From: an uncultured Lachnospiraceae bacterium
Lineage (GTDB): Bacteria > Bacillota > Clostridia > Lachnospirales > Lachnospiraceae
Direction: 5' to 3'
Assembly (NCBI GenBank): GCA_900317755.1
Contig: ONHZ01000066.1
Location: 1-64,000, forward strand
DNA length: 64,000 nt
The notes below the pieces were generated by a model, which was not told the DNA's origin, did no database searches, and saw nothing but the letters and a program-made list of their open reading frames with translations. Positions 1 to 7,905 of the stretch are shown here, piece after piece. The position numbers and the translations under genes are program-made. Every line of letters begins with the position of its first letter. The first letter of the stretch is position 1.

Positions 1-10
1 ATATAGCGTG

Positions 11-87
11 AGCTTAGTACCACTACGTCGAGTCATGAGTGGGAACGGGTTTTTCAGATGTACATTTTTTTGCGACGTGAGTATATA
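11..87. repeat. Partial palindromic intergenic repeat (right part)
   Basis: Positions 18-52 closely match 33703-33740: both carry ACCACTACGTCGAGTC, then AGTGGGAACGGGTTTT. Positions 63-87 resemble the right arm of the hairpin at 36268-36287 (a T-run, then TTGCGA and GAGT). The matching left arm would lie before the window. This looks like a non-coding repeat just ahead of the rfbC ribosome binding site. Its nature, whether a small mobile palindrome or an RNA element, is not known. Confidence 0.55.
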
Positions 88-104
88 GTTTTATAGGAGA
101 AAAA

Positions 105-683
105 ATGAGTAAATTAACAGTTACTAGAAATTGCGGCGGCATTGAAGGCCTTACCATTGTAGAACCGAAGGTCTTCGGCGACAACCGCGGCTACTTTATG
201 GAGACATATAATAAGAACGATTTCGAAGAAGAAGGTCTGCATTATGACTTCGTCCAGGACAATCAGTCCGCTAGCAAGAAGGGTGTTCTCCGTGGCCTTC
301 ACTTCCAGATCAATTTCCCACAGGACAAGCTTGTCCGCGTGATCAACGGCGAGGTCTTTGATGTTGCCGTAGATCTTCGTGATGGTTCAAAGACTTTCGG
401 CAAGTGGTTCGGTGTAAAGCTTTCAGCTGAGAATAAGAAGCAGTTCCTGATTCCGAAGAACTTCGCACATGGCTTCCTTGTTCTTTCTGATTATGCAGAG
501 TTCTGCTACAAAGTTACAGATTTCTATCATCCAAATGATGAGGGCGGCCTGATGTGGAACGATCCTGACATCGGTGTAGAATGGCCATTCCCAGAAGGGG
601 TTACAGCAAATGACCTGATCCTTTCTGAGAAGGACAAAGTAAATTCTTCATACAAGGAATTTTTAAAGTCCAAAGGAATGTAA
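105..683 (+). CDS. rfbC: dTDP-4-dehydrorhamnose 3,5-epimerase
   Basis: This cytosolic cupin epimerises dTDP-4-keto-6-deoxyglucose at C3 and C5 on the route to dTDP-L-rhamnose for surface polysaccharide. The 192-residue length is normal for the family. The family signature RGLHFQ with its catalytic His is near residue 65, followed by the QDKLVRVINGEVFDVAVDLR core and FAHGFLVLSD. The start is set by TAGGAG seven bases before ATG. No other rhamnose gene is in view; the rest of the pathway may lie upstream. A terminator follows directly, so this is the last gene of its unit. Confidence 0.93.
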   Translation: MSKLTVTRNCGGIEGLTIVEPKVFGDNRGYFMETYNKNDFEEEGLHYDFVQDNQSASKKGVLRGLHFQINFPQDKLVRVINGEVFDVAVDLRDGSKTFGKWFGVKLSAENKKQFLIPKNFAHGFLVLSDYAEFCYKVTDFYHPNDEGGLMWNDPDIGVEWPFPEGVTANDLILSEKDKVNSSYKEFLKSKGM

Positions 684-706
684 TTTACTTAATATTGTTA
701 TAGAAA

Positions 707-734
707 AAGAGCACCGCTGAGGTGCTCTTTTTTT
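707..734. terminator. Rho-independent terminator after rfbC, probably bidirectional
   Basis: The arms AAGAGCACC and GGTGCTCTT enclose a 5-base loop. A run of T follows and a run of A precedes. It separates rfbC from the convergent Rpn-family gene. The same GAGCACC/GGTGCTC stem occurs after the Rrf2 gene at 35586-35605. Confidence 0.9.
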
Positions 735-752
735 AGTGTAATAAAGCAGAAA

Positions 753-1634
753 TTAGTTCGTGGGCATCTTCTTTCTGAAGGCTTCTTCAGATATTCCAGC
801 CTGATTGGCTGCGTCCTTAATAGAAAGAAGGTTTTTCTTTACCAGTGCAACAAGTGTATTATACGTGCCCTGCTGCACGCCCTGCTGCACGCCCTGCTGC
901 ATCCCTTCCTGTCTTCCTTCTTCTTTGAACATGTTCATTGTTTCTGCTTCATCGTATTCAGTTAGCATCATACCTTTCACCTCCGCTTTATGAATTTCCA
1001 AGAAAGGTTTCAAAATATAATCCTTTGGCATCTGAGAAACCGCTAGGTCAACCGCCTGCTCGATTTCCATATCCTTACTGTTTTTTCTGACCTCCGCTAC
1101 GAACCAGGAATATTCCATAAGGGGGCGGCACATATCGAGTAGTTTATGGTTCCTGCCATAGTTGATGTTAAGCATCCTTACCCTGACCTCGATGTCAGCA
1201 TCGGCTCCTTCAGGGAACGAGTCGCTCAGTTTGAGGATTTTTTCATCCGGCTCGTCGGTAGTTCCGTTGTAGAAGACTACCAGTCTAGGTACAGGAAGTT
1301 GTATCAATCTGCTGCCGAATTTGTTCAGCTTATTCTCCTTTATGTACTTCTCATAGAGGTATCCGCAATATTGTAGCTGTCGTACTGGCATGTTCGGGTT
1401 GTAGGTGCTCTGCTGCTCGTAGAGGCTCATCTCGTCAGAAATCATAAATGAGACGTCGTTGTGCATGCCAAGATACAGGACTTCCTCGATGGTCGTGATT
1501 TTGATATCGTCAGGATTCTCATAATGTGAACCATTTATCGCATTGTATAACTCCAGCGTCCACTTCCGGTTTTCCTCACGTCCGAATATGAAGCTGAAAA
1601 GCCTGTCTTTGTACTCGTCATTTACTGCTGCCAT
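753..1634 (-). CDS. Rpn-family PD-(D/E)XK nuclease/putative transposase
   Basis: The 293-residue protein matches the Rpn recombination-promoting nuclease family, often labelled PD-(D/E)XK transposase. It has an N-terminal DRLFSFIFG segment, then DVSFMI, EQQSTYNPNMPVRQLQYCGY and LPVPRLVVFYNG, which are typical family blocks. The C-terminus holds EEGRQEGMQQGVQQGVQQG, a short-period hinge also seen in relatives. In DNA this is three 12-base units at 867-902. The start is supported by GGAGG before ATG. Related proteins stimulate RecA-independent recombination; here the gene stands alone, without terminal repeats of a transposon. Confidence 0.85.
   Translation of the reverse strand: MAAVNDEYKDRLFSFIFGREENRKWTLELYNAINGSHYENPDDIKITTIEEVLYLGMHNDVSFMISDEMSLYEQQSTYNPNMPVRQLQYCGYLYEKYIKENKLNKFGSRLIQLPVPRLVVFYNGTTDEPDEKILKLSDSFPEGADADIEVRVRMLNINYGRNHKLLDMCRPLMEYSWFVAEVRKNSKDMEIEQAVDLAVSQMPKDYILKPFLEIHKAEVKGMMLTEYDEAETMNMFKEEGRQEGMQQGVQQGVQQGTYNTLVALVKKNLLSIKDAANQAGISEEAFRKKMPTN
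867..902 (-). repeat. 12-bp tandem repeat inside the Rpn gene
   Basis: Three consecutive 12-base units (GCCCTGCTGCAC twice, then GCCCTGCTGCAT, read on +) encode the QQGV/M repeats near the C-terminus. Because the unit is a multiple of three, copy-number change would alter length by four residues without a frameshift. Confidence 0.85.
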
Positions 1635-1664
1635 TCACGCCTCCTCTAAATTGTTGTTATTCAT

Positions 1665-1693
1665 ATAATATCAGCATGGGACATATTAATCAA
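1665..1693 (-). promoter_or_regulatory. Sigma-A promoter for the Rpn gene
   Basis: On the minus strand TTGATT is followed after 17 bases by TATTAT, about 30 bases before the GGAGG ribosome binding site of the Rpn gene. Confidence 0.6.
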
Positions 1694-1758
1694 ATGAAAT
1701 TTTTATGATAATGAATTATTACTTTGATGAAAAAACAAAAGGTTAGCAAAATTTAGAA

Positions 1759-1840
1759 AGTTTCCTTGCATTTGTTTTTTTTCTTGTATAATGAATTTGA
1801 TGCGTTTGAAGTTTTATATGTTAGTTGTATGGAGGAATTC
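1759..1840 (+). repeat. Promoter/ribosome-binding-site cassette, copy A
   Basis: This segment runs from AGTTTCCTTGCATTTG through TATAAT (1787-1792) to GGAGGAATTC. It precedes the lipoprotein gene and is probably its promoter and leader. A second copy, matching at roughly 71 of 82 aligned positions by eye, lies at 3224-3302 just after mutY. The best -35 candidate, TTGCAT, sits only 15 bases from the -10, so the exact promoter geometry is uncertain. Confidence 0.75.
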
Positions 1841-1844
1841 ATTA

Positions 1845-2159
1845 ATGAAAAAGAAAATAATTACTGTCCTTCTTGCTATGTCAATGGCTGTAGGACTTGC
1901 AGCCTGCGGTTCTGCATCAAGCAGCAACACAGATTCAAAAAATCCGAGTGATACTGAGTCGGCGGAGACCGCAAAATCATCTGATGACTCAAAATCAGAC
2001 ACATCATCAAAGTCAGTACCATCGGAAGTGACAGAAGATAATATTTCTGATTTTCCAGTTACTGATGAAAGCGAATTTGAGTTAGAAATTAGTAAATGCG
2101 ATAAAATTCAATTGATCACAGTACATCTTGAAAAGGGAAAGATGAAATATGAAGGATGA
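1845..2159 (+). CDS. Small Ser/Asp-rich lipoprotein, possibly truncated
   Basis: The 104-residue product starts with a lipoprotein signal peptide, MKKKIITVLLAMSMAVGLAAC, whose LAAC lipobox makes Cys20-21 the likely lipidated residue. A low-complexity Ser/Asp/Thr/Lys spacer follows, then a short folded-looking segment (ISDFPVTDESEFELEISKCDKI) that stops abruptly. The ATG is five bases after GGAGGAATTC. The end overlaps the mutY start by 11 bases. I do not recognise a family. The short mature part and the repeats flanking this gene pair suggest the C-terminus may have been replaced. Confidence 0.75.
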   Translation: MKKKIITVLLAMSMAVGLAACGSASSSNTDSKNPSDTESAETAKSSDDSKSDTSSKSVPSEVTEDNISDFPVTDESEFELEISKCDKIQLITVHLEKGKMKYEG

Positions 2160-3225
2160 GACTGCTACCTGCCTGCCGAAACAGTTGATTGAAAAATTGA
2201 CGACATGGTACGAAGAGAATAAGAGGGACCTGCCCTGGCGGCAGACAAAGAATCCATATGCGGTGTGGGTATCGGAAATCATGCTGCAGCAGACCAGGGT
2301 CGAGACGGTGATTCCATATTATGAACGCTTTCTTTCTGTGCTTCCAGATGAAAAGGCACTTGCAGACTGCCCGGAGGACAGGCTCTTGAAACTCTGGGAA
2401 GGCCTTGGATATTACAGCCGGGTTCGCAATATGCAAAAGGCTGCCCAAATAATCTGCTCGCCAGATGGATTTTCTGGAAAATTTCCAGATTCTTATGAAA
2501 GTCTTCGTTCACTTCCCGGTCTTGGCGCCTATACGGCAGGGGCGATTGCATCGATCGCCTTTGGAGAAAAGGTGCCGGCTGTGGATGGTAATGCGCTTCG
2601 GATTCTGACAAGGCTTATGGCCGACGAACGTCTAATAGATCAGGAGAAGAATAAAAGAGCGATTTCACAAGAACTCATAATACTAATGGCAGAAGAAAAA
2701 GAGACTTTTTCGCCTGGTGATTTCAACCAGTCCTTTATGGATCTTGGTTCTTTAGTCTGTCTGCAGCATGCTGCTCCCCGTTGTGAGCTCTGCCCGCTGA
2801 AAGAGGACTGCCGTGCGCATGCGCTCGGAGAAGAAGAGGCATTTCCGAAAAAAGCACCAAAGAAAGAACGCCGCATTGAAGAGCGGACCATCCTTCGGAT
2901 TCGAGACGGAGAGCGGATTTTGATTGATAAAAGACCGTCAAAGGGACTTCTTGCCGGGCTTTGGGAATTTCCAAACGCGTTCGGGCATCTTTCGGAAAAG
3001 GAAGCACTTTCTTTTACAGAGCAGCTTGGCCTTCAGCCGCTTCAGATTGTCCCGCTGCCGGAGGCAAAGCATATTTTTACGCATATTGAGTGGCATATGA
3101 CGGGCTACGAAATCCGTGTGGCGTCTTTCGAAGGAAAGGTACCTGTGTCAGGCAGCGTCCTTGTGACACCAGAAGAGCTCATGAAAAGCTATCCAATGCC
3201 ATCTGCCTTCCGGGCTTACCGATAG
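2149..3225 (+). CDS. mutY: A/G-specific adenine DNA glycosylase
   Basis: MutY removes adenine mispaired with 8-oxoguanine. The 358-residue protein shows the N-terminal glycosylase domain with catalytic Glu in SEIMLQQTRV. Helix-hairpin-helix LPGLGAYTAGAI is followed by the catalytic Asp in VPAVDGNALR. A [4Fe-4S] loop has four Cys in CLQHAAPRCELCPLKEDC. The C-terminal NUDIX-like 8-oxoG recognition domain starts around residue 235. Its start overlaps the lipoprotein gene, implying translational coupling. Its stop codon overlaps the first bases of the second promoter-like repeat. Confidence 0.95.
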   Translation: MKDETATCLPKQLIEKLTTWYEENKRDLPWRQTKNPYAVWVSEIMLQQTRVETVIPYYERFLSVLPDEKALADCPEDRLLKLWEGLGYYSRVRNMQKAAQIICSPDGFSGKFPDSYESLRSLPGLGAYTAGAIASIAFGEKVPAVDGNALRILTRLMADERLIDQEKNKRAISQELIILMAEEKETFSPGDFNQSFMDLGSLVCLQHAAPRCELCPLKEDCRAHALGEEEAFPKKAPKKERRIEERTILRIRDGERILIDKRPSKGLLAGLWEFPNAFGHLSEKEALSFTEQLGLQPLQIVPLPEAKHIFTHIEWHMTGYEIRVASFEGKVPVSGSVLVTPEELMKSYPMPSAFRAYR

Positions 3226-3302
3226 TTTCCTTGCATTTGCTTTTTCTTGTATAATGAATGTAATGCGATTGCAGTTTTATTTGTTATTGTGCGGAGGAAT
3301 TC
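3224..3302 (+). repeat. Promoter/ribosome-binding-site cassette, copy B
   Basis: Near-copy of 1759-1840, including TATAAT (3250-3255) and GGAGGAATTC, but followed only by a 15-codon frame from GTG at 3303. It points into the 3' end of the convergent ABC-exporter operon, so any transcript from it would be antisense to that operon. Confidence 0.7.
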
Positions 3303-3323
3303 GTGAGGTGCTCTGTTTTCGTT

Positions 3324-3962
3324 TCACCATTTCGCAATCCGCTTGTATGAAATCGGAAGCAGCGGGCGCTTGTCGAGCTTGATATAGAGGAGCTTGGAAA
3401 TTGCAGCGCATACGACAAAGATAGCAACAGAAATAATAATAAGAGGTGCTGTTCCAAGATTTTTGAATGCTGTGCCTCCAAGGATGACGGCAAAGCTTGA
3501 GGCACTGCCCATCAGGAATATTACGATGAAATAATTGAGCCGGTAGCTGATCGGCGTGGAGATGAGCCACAGCGAGAGCAGGAGAATTCCGGTAAACATA
3601 TAGCTCTCGTAATTCTTGATCACGAAATTTAAGATAATAAAAACAAGTGAAGTGAGCGCTGCGAAGAAAATGCAGAAATTCGGGATGATCTTTGTCATGA
3701 GGCGCTTTCGAATCGGAGAATTCATAAAGAACTTCGATGAATCAAGCGGCATGAACAGCATGAAGAAGCTCGTAAAAATCGCATTTACCATGATGACGAT
3801 ATAGAAGCTCACAAACTCTATGCCTGTGCCGTTATCCATTAATAACAGGGACAGGCTTAAGAGAATCAGGATGAGAAACATGATGACGATGAATTTCAGG
3901 CTCTTTTTCCAAACCAGATTTTTGAATATGCTGTTTAATAGTTTGATATCTGAAATCAGCAT
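3324..3962 (-). CDS. ABC exporter membrane subunit (second)
   Basis: The 212-residue protein is almost wholly hydrophobic, with about six predicted membrane helices, short charged loops and no signal peptide. It is the last gene of a three-gene unit behind an ATPase and a similar-sized membrane protein, with a 12-base gap to the latter. This arrangement fits an ABC-2-type exporter with two half-size permeases. Substrate unknown. AAGGA seven bases upstream supports the ATG. Confidence 0.75.
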   Translation of the reverse strand: MLISDIKLLNSIFKNLVWKKSLKFIVIMFLILILLSLSLLLMDNGTGIEFVSFYIVIMVNAIFTSFFMLFMPLDSSKFFMNSPIRKRLMTKIIPNFCIFFAALTSLVFIILNFVIKNYESYMFTGILLLSLWLISTPISYRLNYFIVIFLMGSASSFAVILGGTAFKNLGTAPLIIISVAIFVVCAAISKLLYIKLDKRPLLPISYKRIAKW

Positions 3963-3974
3963 ATGCAGTCCTTT

Positions 3975-4622
3975 CTATTTTTTTGTAGTAACAACAGCCT
4001 TCTTATAAATCCTGTTATTATTTTTTATTTCCAAAAATGCACTTATGATAAGAACGATCACGCTTGTCGTGACTCTTCTTGGCATCGAGTACAAGCTCAA
4101 AATTGAACCAATACTGAAGCCAAGGATTGGCAGGAAAGACATAAAAATATAAAGGTAGACGACATCCGCAAACGAAATCAGAATCCTTTCCATTATGAGT
4201 TCAAAAAGGTACATCATGATGAAGGAGGATGCGACGATTGAAGCCTGCAGCATTTTCTCGCTGTCATCTTCATAGAGAATCACTAAATATGCAAGAAGAA
4301 AATAATATAAATAATTCATAATCCTTCTTACGGTATTTCCATATATGATCTTCTTAAAAGTGGGAAGTCCTTTTGAAGACGTCAGGAAGAACGTGAAATT
4401 ATTTATTTTCTTCCCACCGTAATAATCGAACTGGGTGAAATATTCGAGCATCCATTCATATGCGCCTAAGAATCCGCCAAAAATGAAATAGCGGTAAAAA
4501 TCCATGAGATTATTATGGTTATTTGTAAGCAGCAGCGAGGCGAAAAATGGTACAAGAGGAACAAGAATAAAAACCGATAAAAATAATTTTTTTCTTCGAA
4601 CTGATAGTAAGTAATATTTCAT
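3975..4622 (-). CDS. ABC exporter membrane subunit (first)
   Basis: This 215-residue membrane protein has about six hydrophobic segments. It starts within the stop of the upstream ATPase gene (four-base ATGA-type overlap), so the two are translationally coupled. No sequence family is recognised beyond ABC-2-like permeases. It lacks a strong ribosome binding site of its own, consistent with coupling. Confidence 0.75.
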   Translation of the reverse strand: MKYYLLSVRRKKLFLSVFILVPLVPFFASLLLTNNHNNLMDFYRYFIFGGFLGAYEWMLEYFTQFDYYGGKKINNFTFFLTSSKGLPTFKKIIYGNTVRRIMNYLYYFLLAYLVILYEDDSEKMLQASIVASSFIMMYLFELIMERILISFADVVYLYIFMSFLPILGFSIGSILSLYSMPRRVTTSVIVLIISAFLEIKNNNRIYKKAVVTTKK

Positions 4623-5524
4623 AGCACCATCCCTTGGGCTCTTCGTGAATAATGCTTCATCACGGCAAGCGATATTTCAGAAAGTGAAGCCGGGCGGATT
4701 TCACTCACTTTGTCCTCGAGATTCACTTTCTCAGTCGAGAGCGCAATTCCGTCAAAGCCTTTCTTGTTCACCGTTGTATCATAGAGAAAAGACTTAATAT
4801 CATCAGAAAGCTCGCTGTCATCATGCATGAAAATGTATTTTTCCTGCAGCTCGTCAGCGAAGCCTTTTTCAACGATCTGCCCATGCTCCATGATAATGAG
4901 GTAGTCGGTGATTTTTTCCATATCGCTGATATTGTGCGTAGAGAAAAATACGGTCCGGCCGTTTTTTTCGTCAAGATAATTTAATAACATCTTATTTAAG
5001 CTGTCACGCATCAGAGGGTCAAGTGCAGCAGATGGTTCATCTAAGATGAGCAGATCCGTGTTTCTTGAGAATGCTCCGCAGAGCATCAGCTTCATCAGAT
5101 TTCCATCGGAAAGCTGCGAAACCTTGTGGTTCTTTTCTGGAAGTTCCATGTCTTTGTAAAGTGCATTAAAATGCTCATTGTCAAAGCTCTTGAAGAGGAT
5201 GCCATACATATTCTGAACCTGCTCGATGCTCCAGTCCGGAAAGAAATATTCCTTTGCCGCAGTGAAAACAAGCCGCTCCTTTATATCATTCTCATCCTCT
5301 GCCATGGATTTCTGCTCGTCGAAATATCGTATGTCGCCTTCGAAATCCCGGTTTACGCCGGATAGGATATTGAGAAGCGTCGATTTGCCTGCTCCATTTT
5401 CGCCGACTAAGGCCACGGCAAGTCCCTTCTTTATGTGAAGCTCAGGAATCGAAAGCTCAAAGCCTTTGTATTTTTTATGAATATCTTTTCCGAATATGAC
5501 ATCGGGAATATTTTGTTCTGGCAT
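4619..5524 (-). CDS. ABC transporter ATP-binding protein
   Basis: The 301-residue ATPase has Walker A GENGAGKST, an ABC signature in degenerate form (QLSDGNLMKLML), Walker B LLILDEPSAALDP and the H-loop FFSTHNISD. The first 215 residues are the nucleotide-binding domain; the remaining 80 form an extension common in antibiotic- or peptide-export ATPases. AGGAG precedes the ATG. No GntR or two-component regulator is adjacent, unlike many exporters of this kind, so its control and substrate are open. Confidence 0.85.
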   Translation of the reverse strand: MPEQNIPDVIFGKDIHKKYKGFELSIPELHIKKGLAVALVGENGAGKSTLLNILSGVNRDFEGDIRYFDEQKSMAEDENDIKERLVFTAAKEYFFPDWSIEQVQNMYGILFKSFDNEHFNALYKDMELPEKNHKVSQLSDGNLMKLMLCGAFSRNTDLLILDEPSAALDPLMRDSLNKMLLNYLDEKNGRTVFFSTHNISDMEKITDYLIIMEHGQIVEKGFADELQEKYIFMHDDSELSDDIKSFLYDTTVNKKGFDGIALSTEKVNLEDKVSEIRPASLSEISLAVMKHYSRRAQGMVL

Positions 5525-5835
5525 TCTTTTCTCCTATTTGATGTTCAGGCTCTTATTTTGCTCTTTCATGTTAACAGATGACTGACCGATTGTTTTCTTC
5601 TATTGCCTAAAAATATATAGTAGTAAATTTTACCTCTTATATTTTATCACAGAAAGATGAATTCATTAAATAGTATGCTGCTATATTTGCTTTTTTACAG
5701 AGAATGATATTGTTAATGAATCATTTCATGCGTAATTAGTAAATTTTTGATGGCATTATTCTGATATTTGCTTTAGAATGGGTGAAATGTTTTTGGTTTG
5801 CGCTTGGCTATAGAATATTAAGATTGGAAGATAAT
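5525..5835. other. Divergent intergenic region, exporter operon / mnmA
   Basis: About 310 AT-rich bases separate two divergent genes. On the minus strand TTAATG, 17 bases and TAAAAT near 5650 form a plausible promoter for the exporter operon. No clear mnmA promoter, RNA structure or small gene was found. Confidence 0.5.
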
Positions 5836-7029
5836 ATGGCAGAAAATGAAAAGACAGCACTAATTGCAATGAGCGGGGGAGTGGACAGCTCTGTTTCGGC
5901 TGTGCTCATGCTTGAAAGGGGATATACCTGCATGGGCGCGACGATGAAGCTCTATGACAGCCCGGAGAAGAATCTTAAGAAGACGAAGACCTGCTGCTCA
6001 GACAGGGATATTTATGATGCGGCATACGTGGCTATTAAGCTCGGCATGCCCTATGAGATCATTGATCTTTCTGATGAATTCAAAGACAAGGTCATCATGC
6101 CCTTCATCAAGACATACGAGGCCGGCGGCACGCCGAATCCCTGCATTGAATGCAACAGGTATTTGAAATTTGTTGCCCTTCGGAAGCTTGCAAAGGAAAA
6201 GGGTTATGACAATATCGTGACCGGGCATTATGCGCAGATTGAGTACAATGAAGAGACCAGGCGTTATTTACTTAAGCGTTCTGTTGATGCAAAGAAGGAC
6301 CAATCCTATGTATTGTATTCTCTTACGCAGGAAGAGCTTGCGCATACGATTTTCCCGCTTGGCGGTATGACGAAGGATGAGACACGTGCGATTGCAGAAA
6401 AGCATGGACTCATCAATGCGGAAAAGGGCGATTCTCAGGATATATGTTTTGTTCCGGACGGCGATTATGTCGGCTTCATGGAAAGGTACCAGAACAAGAG
6501 CTATGCGCCTGGGGATTTCATTGATGAAAATGGAAAAGTAATAGGCCAGCACAAAGGCGCCGTGCATTATACGACTGGACAGAGAAAAGGGCTTGGCATT
6601 GCAGCAGGTGAGCGGATTTTTGTCTATGACAAGGACATGGAGAAAAATCTTGTCTTCGTGGGTTCTGAGGATAAGGTTTTTTCAAAGGAATTTATTGTCC
6701 GTGATGTAAACTGGATTTCTGTGCCTTCAATTGACGCGCCAGTCCGGCTTTCCATCATGACGCGCTACCGCGGGAAGGAAGCTATGGGGACGGTTGAAAA
6801 AATTTCTTCAGAAGAAGTTTCGGAATACTATGCTTCACGGGGACGGAATTTTTCAGCAGCTGAAACTCATTCTGAGAATGGGCAGGAAGATTTCAATACA
6901 TCAGATTCATATTACAAGGTCACGTTTGACACGCCGCAGCGTGCTATCACAACCGGCCAGGCTGCAGTATTCTATGATGGTGAATATGTATATGGTGGTG
7001 GAACAATCGACCTCGTACTGAAAGACTGA
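5836..7029 (+). CDS. mnmA: tRNA-specific 2-thiouridylase MnmA
   Basis: MnmA makes 2-thiouridine at position 34 of tRNA-Lys, -Glu and -Gln using ATP and sulfur passed from a cysteine desulfurase. The P-loop SGGVDSS starts near residue 11. The catalytic Cys pair is in NPCIECNR and in the later QDICFV. The 397 residues exceed the usual ~360 because of an insert near the C-terminus (around residues 325-365, rich in Ser and Glu). The ATG at 5836 is preferred because the upstream in-frame extension has no family match. Confidence 0.93.
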   Translation: MAENEKTALIAMSGGVDSSVSAVLMLERGYTCMGATMKLYDSPEKNLKKTKTCCSDRDIYDAAYVAIKLGMPYEIIDLSDEFKDKVIMPFIKTYEAGGTPNPCIECNRYLKFVALRKLAKEKGYDNIVTGHYAQIEYNEETRRYLLKRSVDAKKDQSYVLYSLTQEELAHTIFPLGGMTKDETRAIAEKHGLINAEKGDSQDICFVPDGDYVGFMERYQNKSYAPGDFIDENGKVIGQHKGAVHYTTGQRKGLGIAAGERIFVYDKDMEKNLVFVGSEDKVFSKEFIVRDVNWISVPSIDAPVRLSIMTRYRGKEAMGTVEKISSEEVSEYYASRGRNFSAAETHSENGQEDFNTSDSYYKVTFDTPQRAITTGQAAVFYDGEYVYGGGTIDLVLKD

Positions 7030-7062
7030 TATTGTTTTTTGACATGGATTTTCTATGTTGAA

Positions 7063-7161
7063 GCTACCACAAATGCTAATAGTACTGGATGTGGTAGCCA
7101 AATTCCAAAATCAAATTTATTACTAGCTACCACAAGTAGCATTAGGGCATCATGTGGTAGC
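7063..7161. repeat. Two tandem 36-bp palindromes
   Basis: Each unit (7063-7098 and 7126-7161) has perfect 9-base arms GCTACCACA and TGTGGTAGC around an 18-base centre. The units repeat every 63 bases. They lie between mnmA and the shikimate kinase gene. They could be operators for a dimeric repressor, hairpins in RNA, or a small repeat family; nothing in the sequence decides between these. Confidence 0.8.
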
Positions 7162-7182
7162 CAGAATGTGGGAAAAAGAAAA

Positions 7183-7686
7183 ATGAAAAAGAATAATATT
7201 GTTTTAATCGGCATGCCGGGTGTGGGAAAGAGCACAGTCGGCGTCATACTTGCAAAAGAGATCGGATATGAGTTTGTGGATTCTGATCTTCTGATTCAGA
7301 AGAGGGAGAAGAGGCTTCTTCACGAGATTATTGAAGACGAAGGCACGGATGGCTTTCTAAAAATCGAGGAGGATGTAAATGCTTCCATCGAGACAGAGCA
7401 TTCTGTCATAGCTACCGGAGGCAGCGTTGTCTATGGTCAAAGAGCGATGGCGCATTTAAAAGACATTGCGACAGTTGTCTATCTGAAGCTTGACTATGAA
7501 GATCTTTCAAAGAGGCTAGGAAATCTTCATAACCGCGGCGTTGTCTTGAAGGACGGTCAGACATTGAAGGACATTTATGATGAGCGGTGTGCACTTTATG
7601 AAAAATATGCAGATGTCGTTGTAGATGAGAAGGGAAGGGACATTGAGGCAACACTTGAACTTGTCAGGCAGAAGATTCAGCAGTAA
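7183..7686 (+). CDS. aroK: Shikimate kinase
   Basis: The enzyme phosphorylates shikimate in aromatic amino acid synthesis. The 167-residue product begins MKKNNIVLIGMPGVGKST, with the P-loop GMPGVGKST. The family DSD metal/substrate motif is in FVDSDLLIQ, and the glycine loop is ATGGSVVY. The ATG at 7183 is chosen because the frame upstream runs through the two palindromes and has no domain. No other aro gene is adjacent; gluconate-kinase-type relatives are less likely given the DSD motif. Confidence 0.87.
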   Translation: MKKNNIVLIGMPGVGKSTVGVILAKEIGYEFVDSDLLIQKREKRLLHEIIEDEGTDGFLKIEEDVNASIETEHSVIATGGSVVYGQRAMAHLKDIATVVYLKLDYEDLSKRLGNLHNRGVVLKDGQTLKDIYDERCALYEKYADVVVDEKGRDIEATLELVRQKIQQ

Positions 7687-7766
7687 TGTCTCAATACTTG
7701 CAAGATGACGAATGCTTACAGCCTATTTGGTATTGAAAATAGTGCGAAGTAACCTTTGATTTTGCA

Positions 7767-7795
7767 TTGTTAATTCGCTGTCAAAATGCTATACT
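7767..7795 (+). promoter_or_regulatory. Sigma-A promoter for purM
   Basis: TTGTTA, 17 bases, TATACT. It gives a leader of about 100 bases before purM. No purine-riboswitch core was seen in that leader. Confidence 0.6.
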
Positions 7796-7905
7796 AGTCA
7801 CGGTGTGTTTGGCACTGTGGCTTTCTATGCAGAAATTTGCCCGATGAATTTCTTAAATGGTTCGTTGGCAGCGCTGCATTCAATAAATTTTAATTGGAGA
7901 GAGAT

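Noticed and set aside
867-902. CRISPR-like repeats in the Rpn gene
   Set aside because: Units are 12 bases without spacers and are in a coding frame.
753-1634. Insertion sequence around the Rpn gene
   Set aside because: No terminal inverted repeats or target duplication could be seen; it has its own promoter and shares a terminator with rfbC.
3303-3350. 15-codon frame after promoter copy B
   Set aside because: Too short and without similarity to the lipoprotein signal peptide; treated as part of the repeat, not as a gene.
7039-7182. N-terminal extension of shikimate kinase
   Set aside because: It would encode the two palindromes, has no domain and the family starts at MKKNNIVLIG.
7796-7905. 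Possible purine riboswitch before purM
   Set aside because: The conserved core and pairing loops of the purine riboswitch could not be found.
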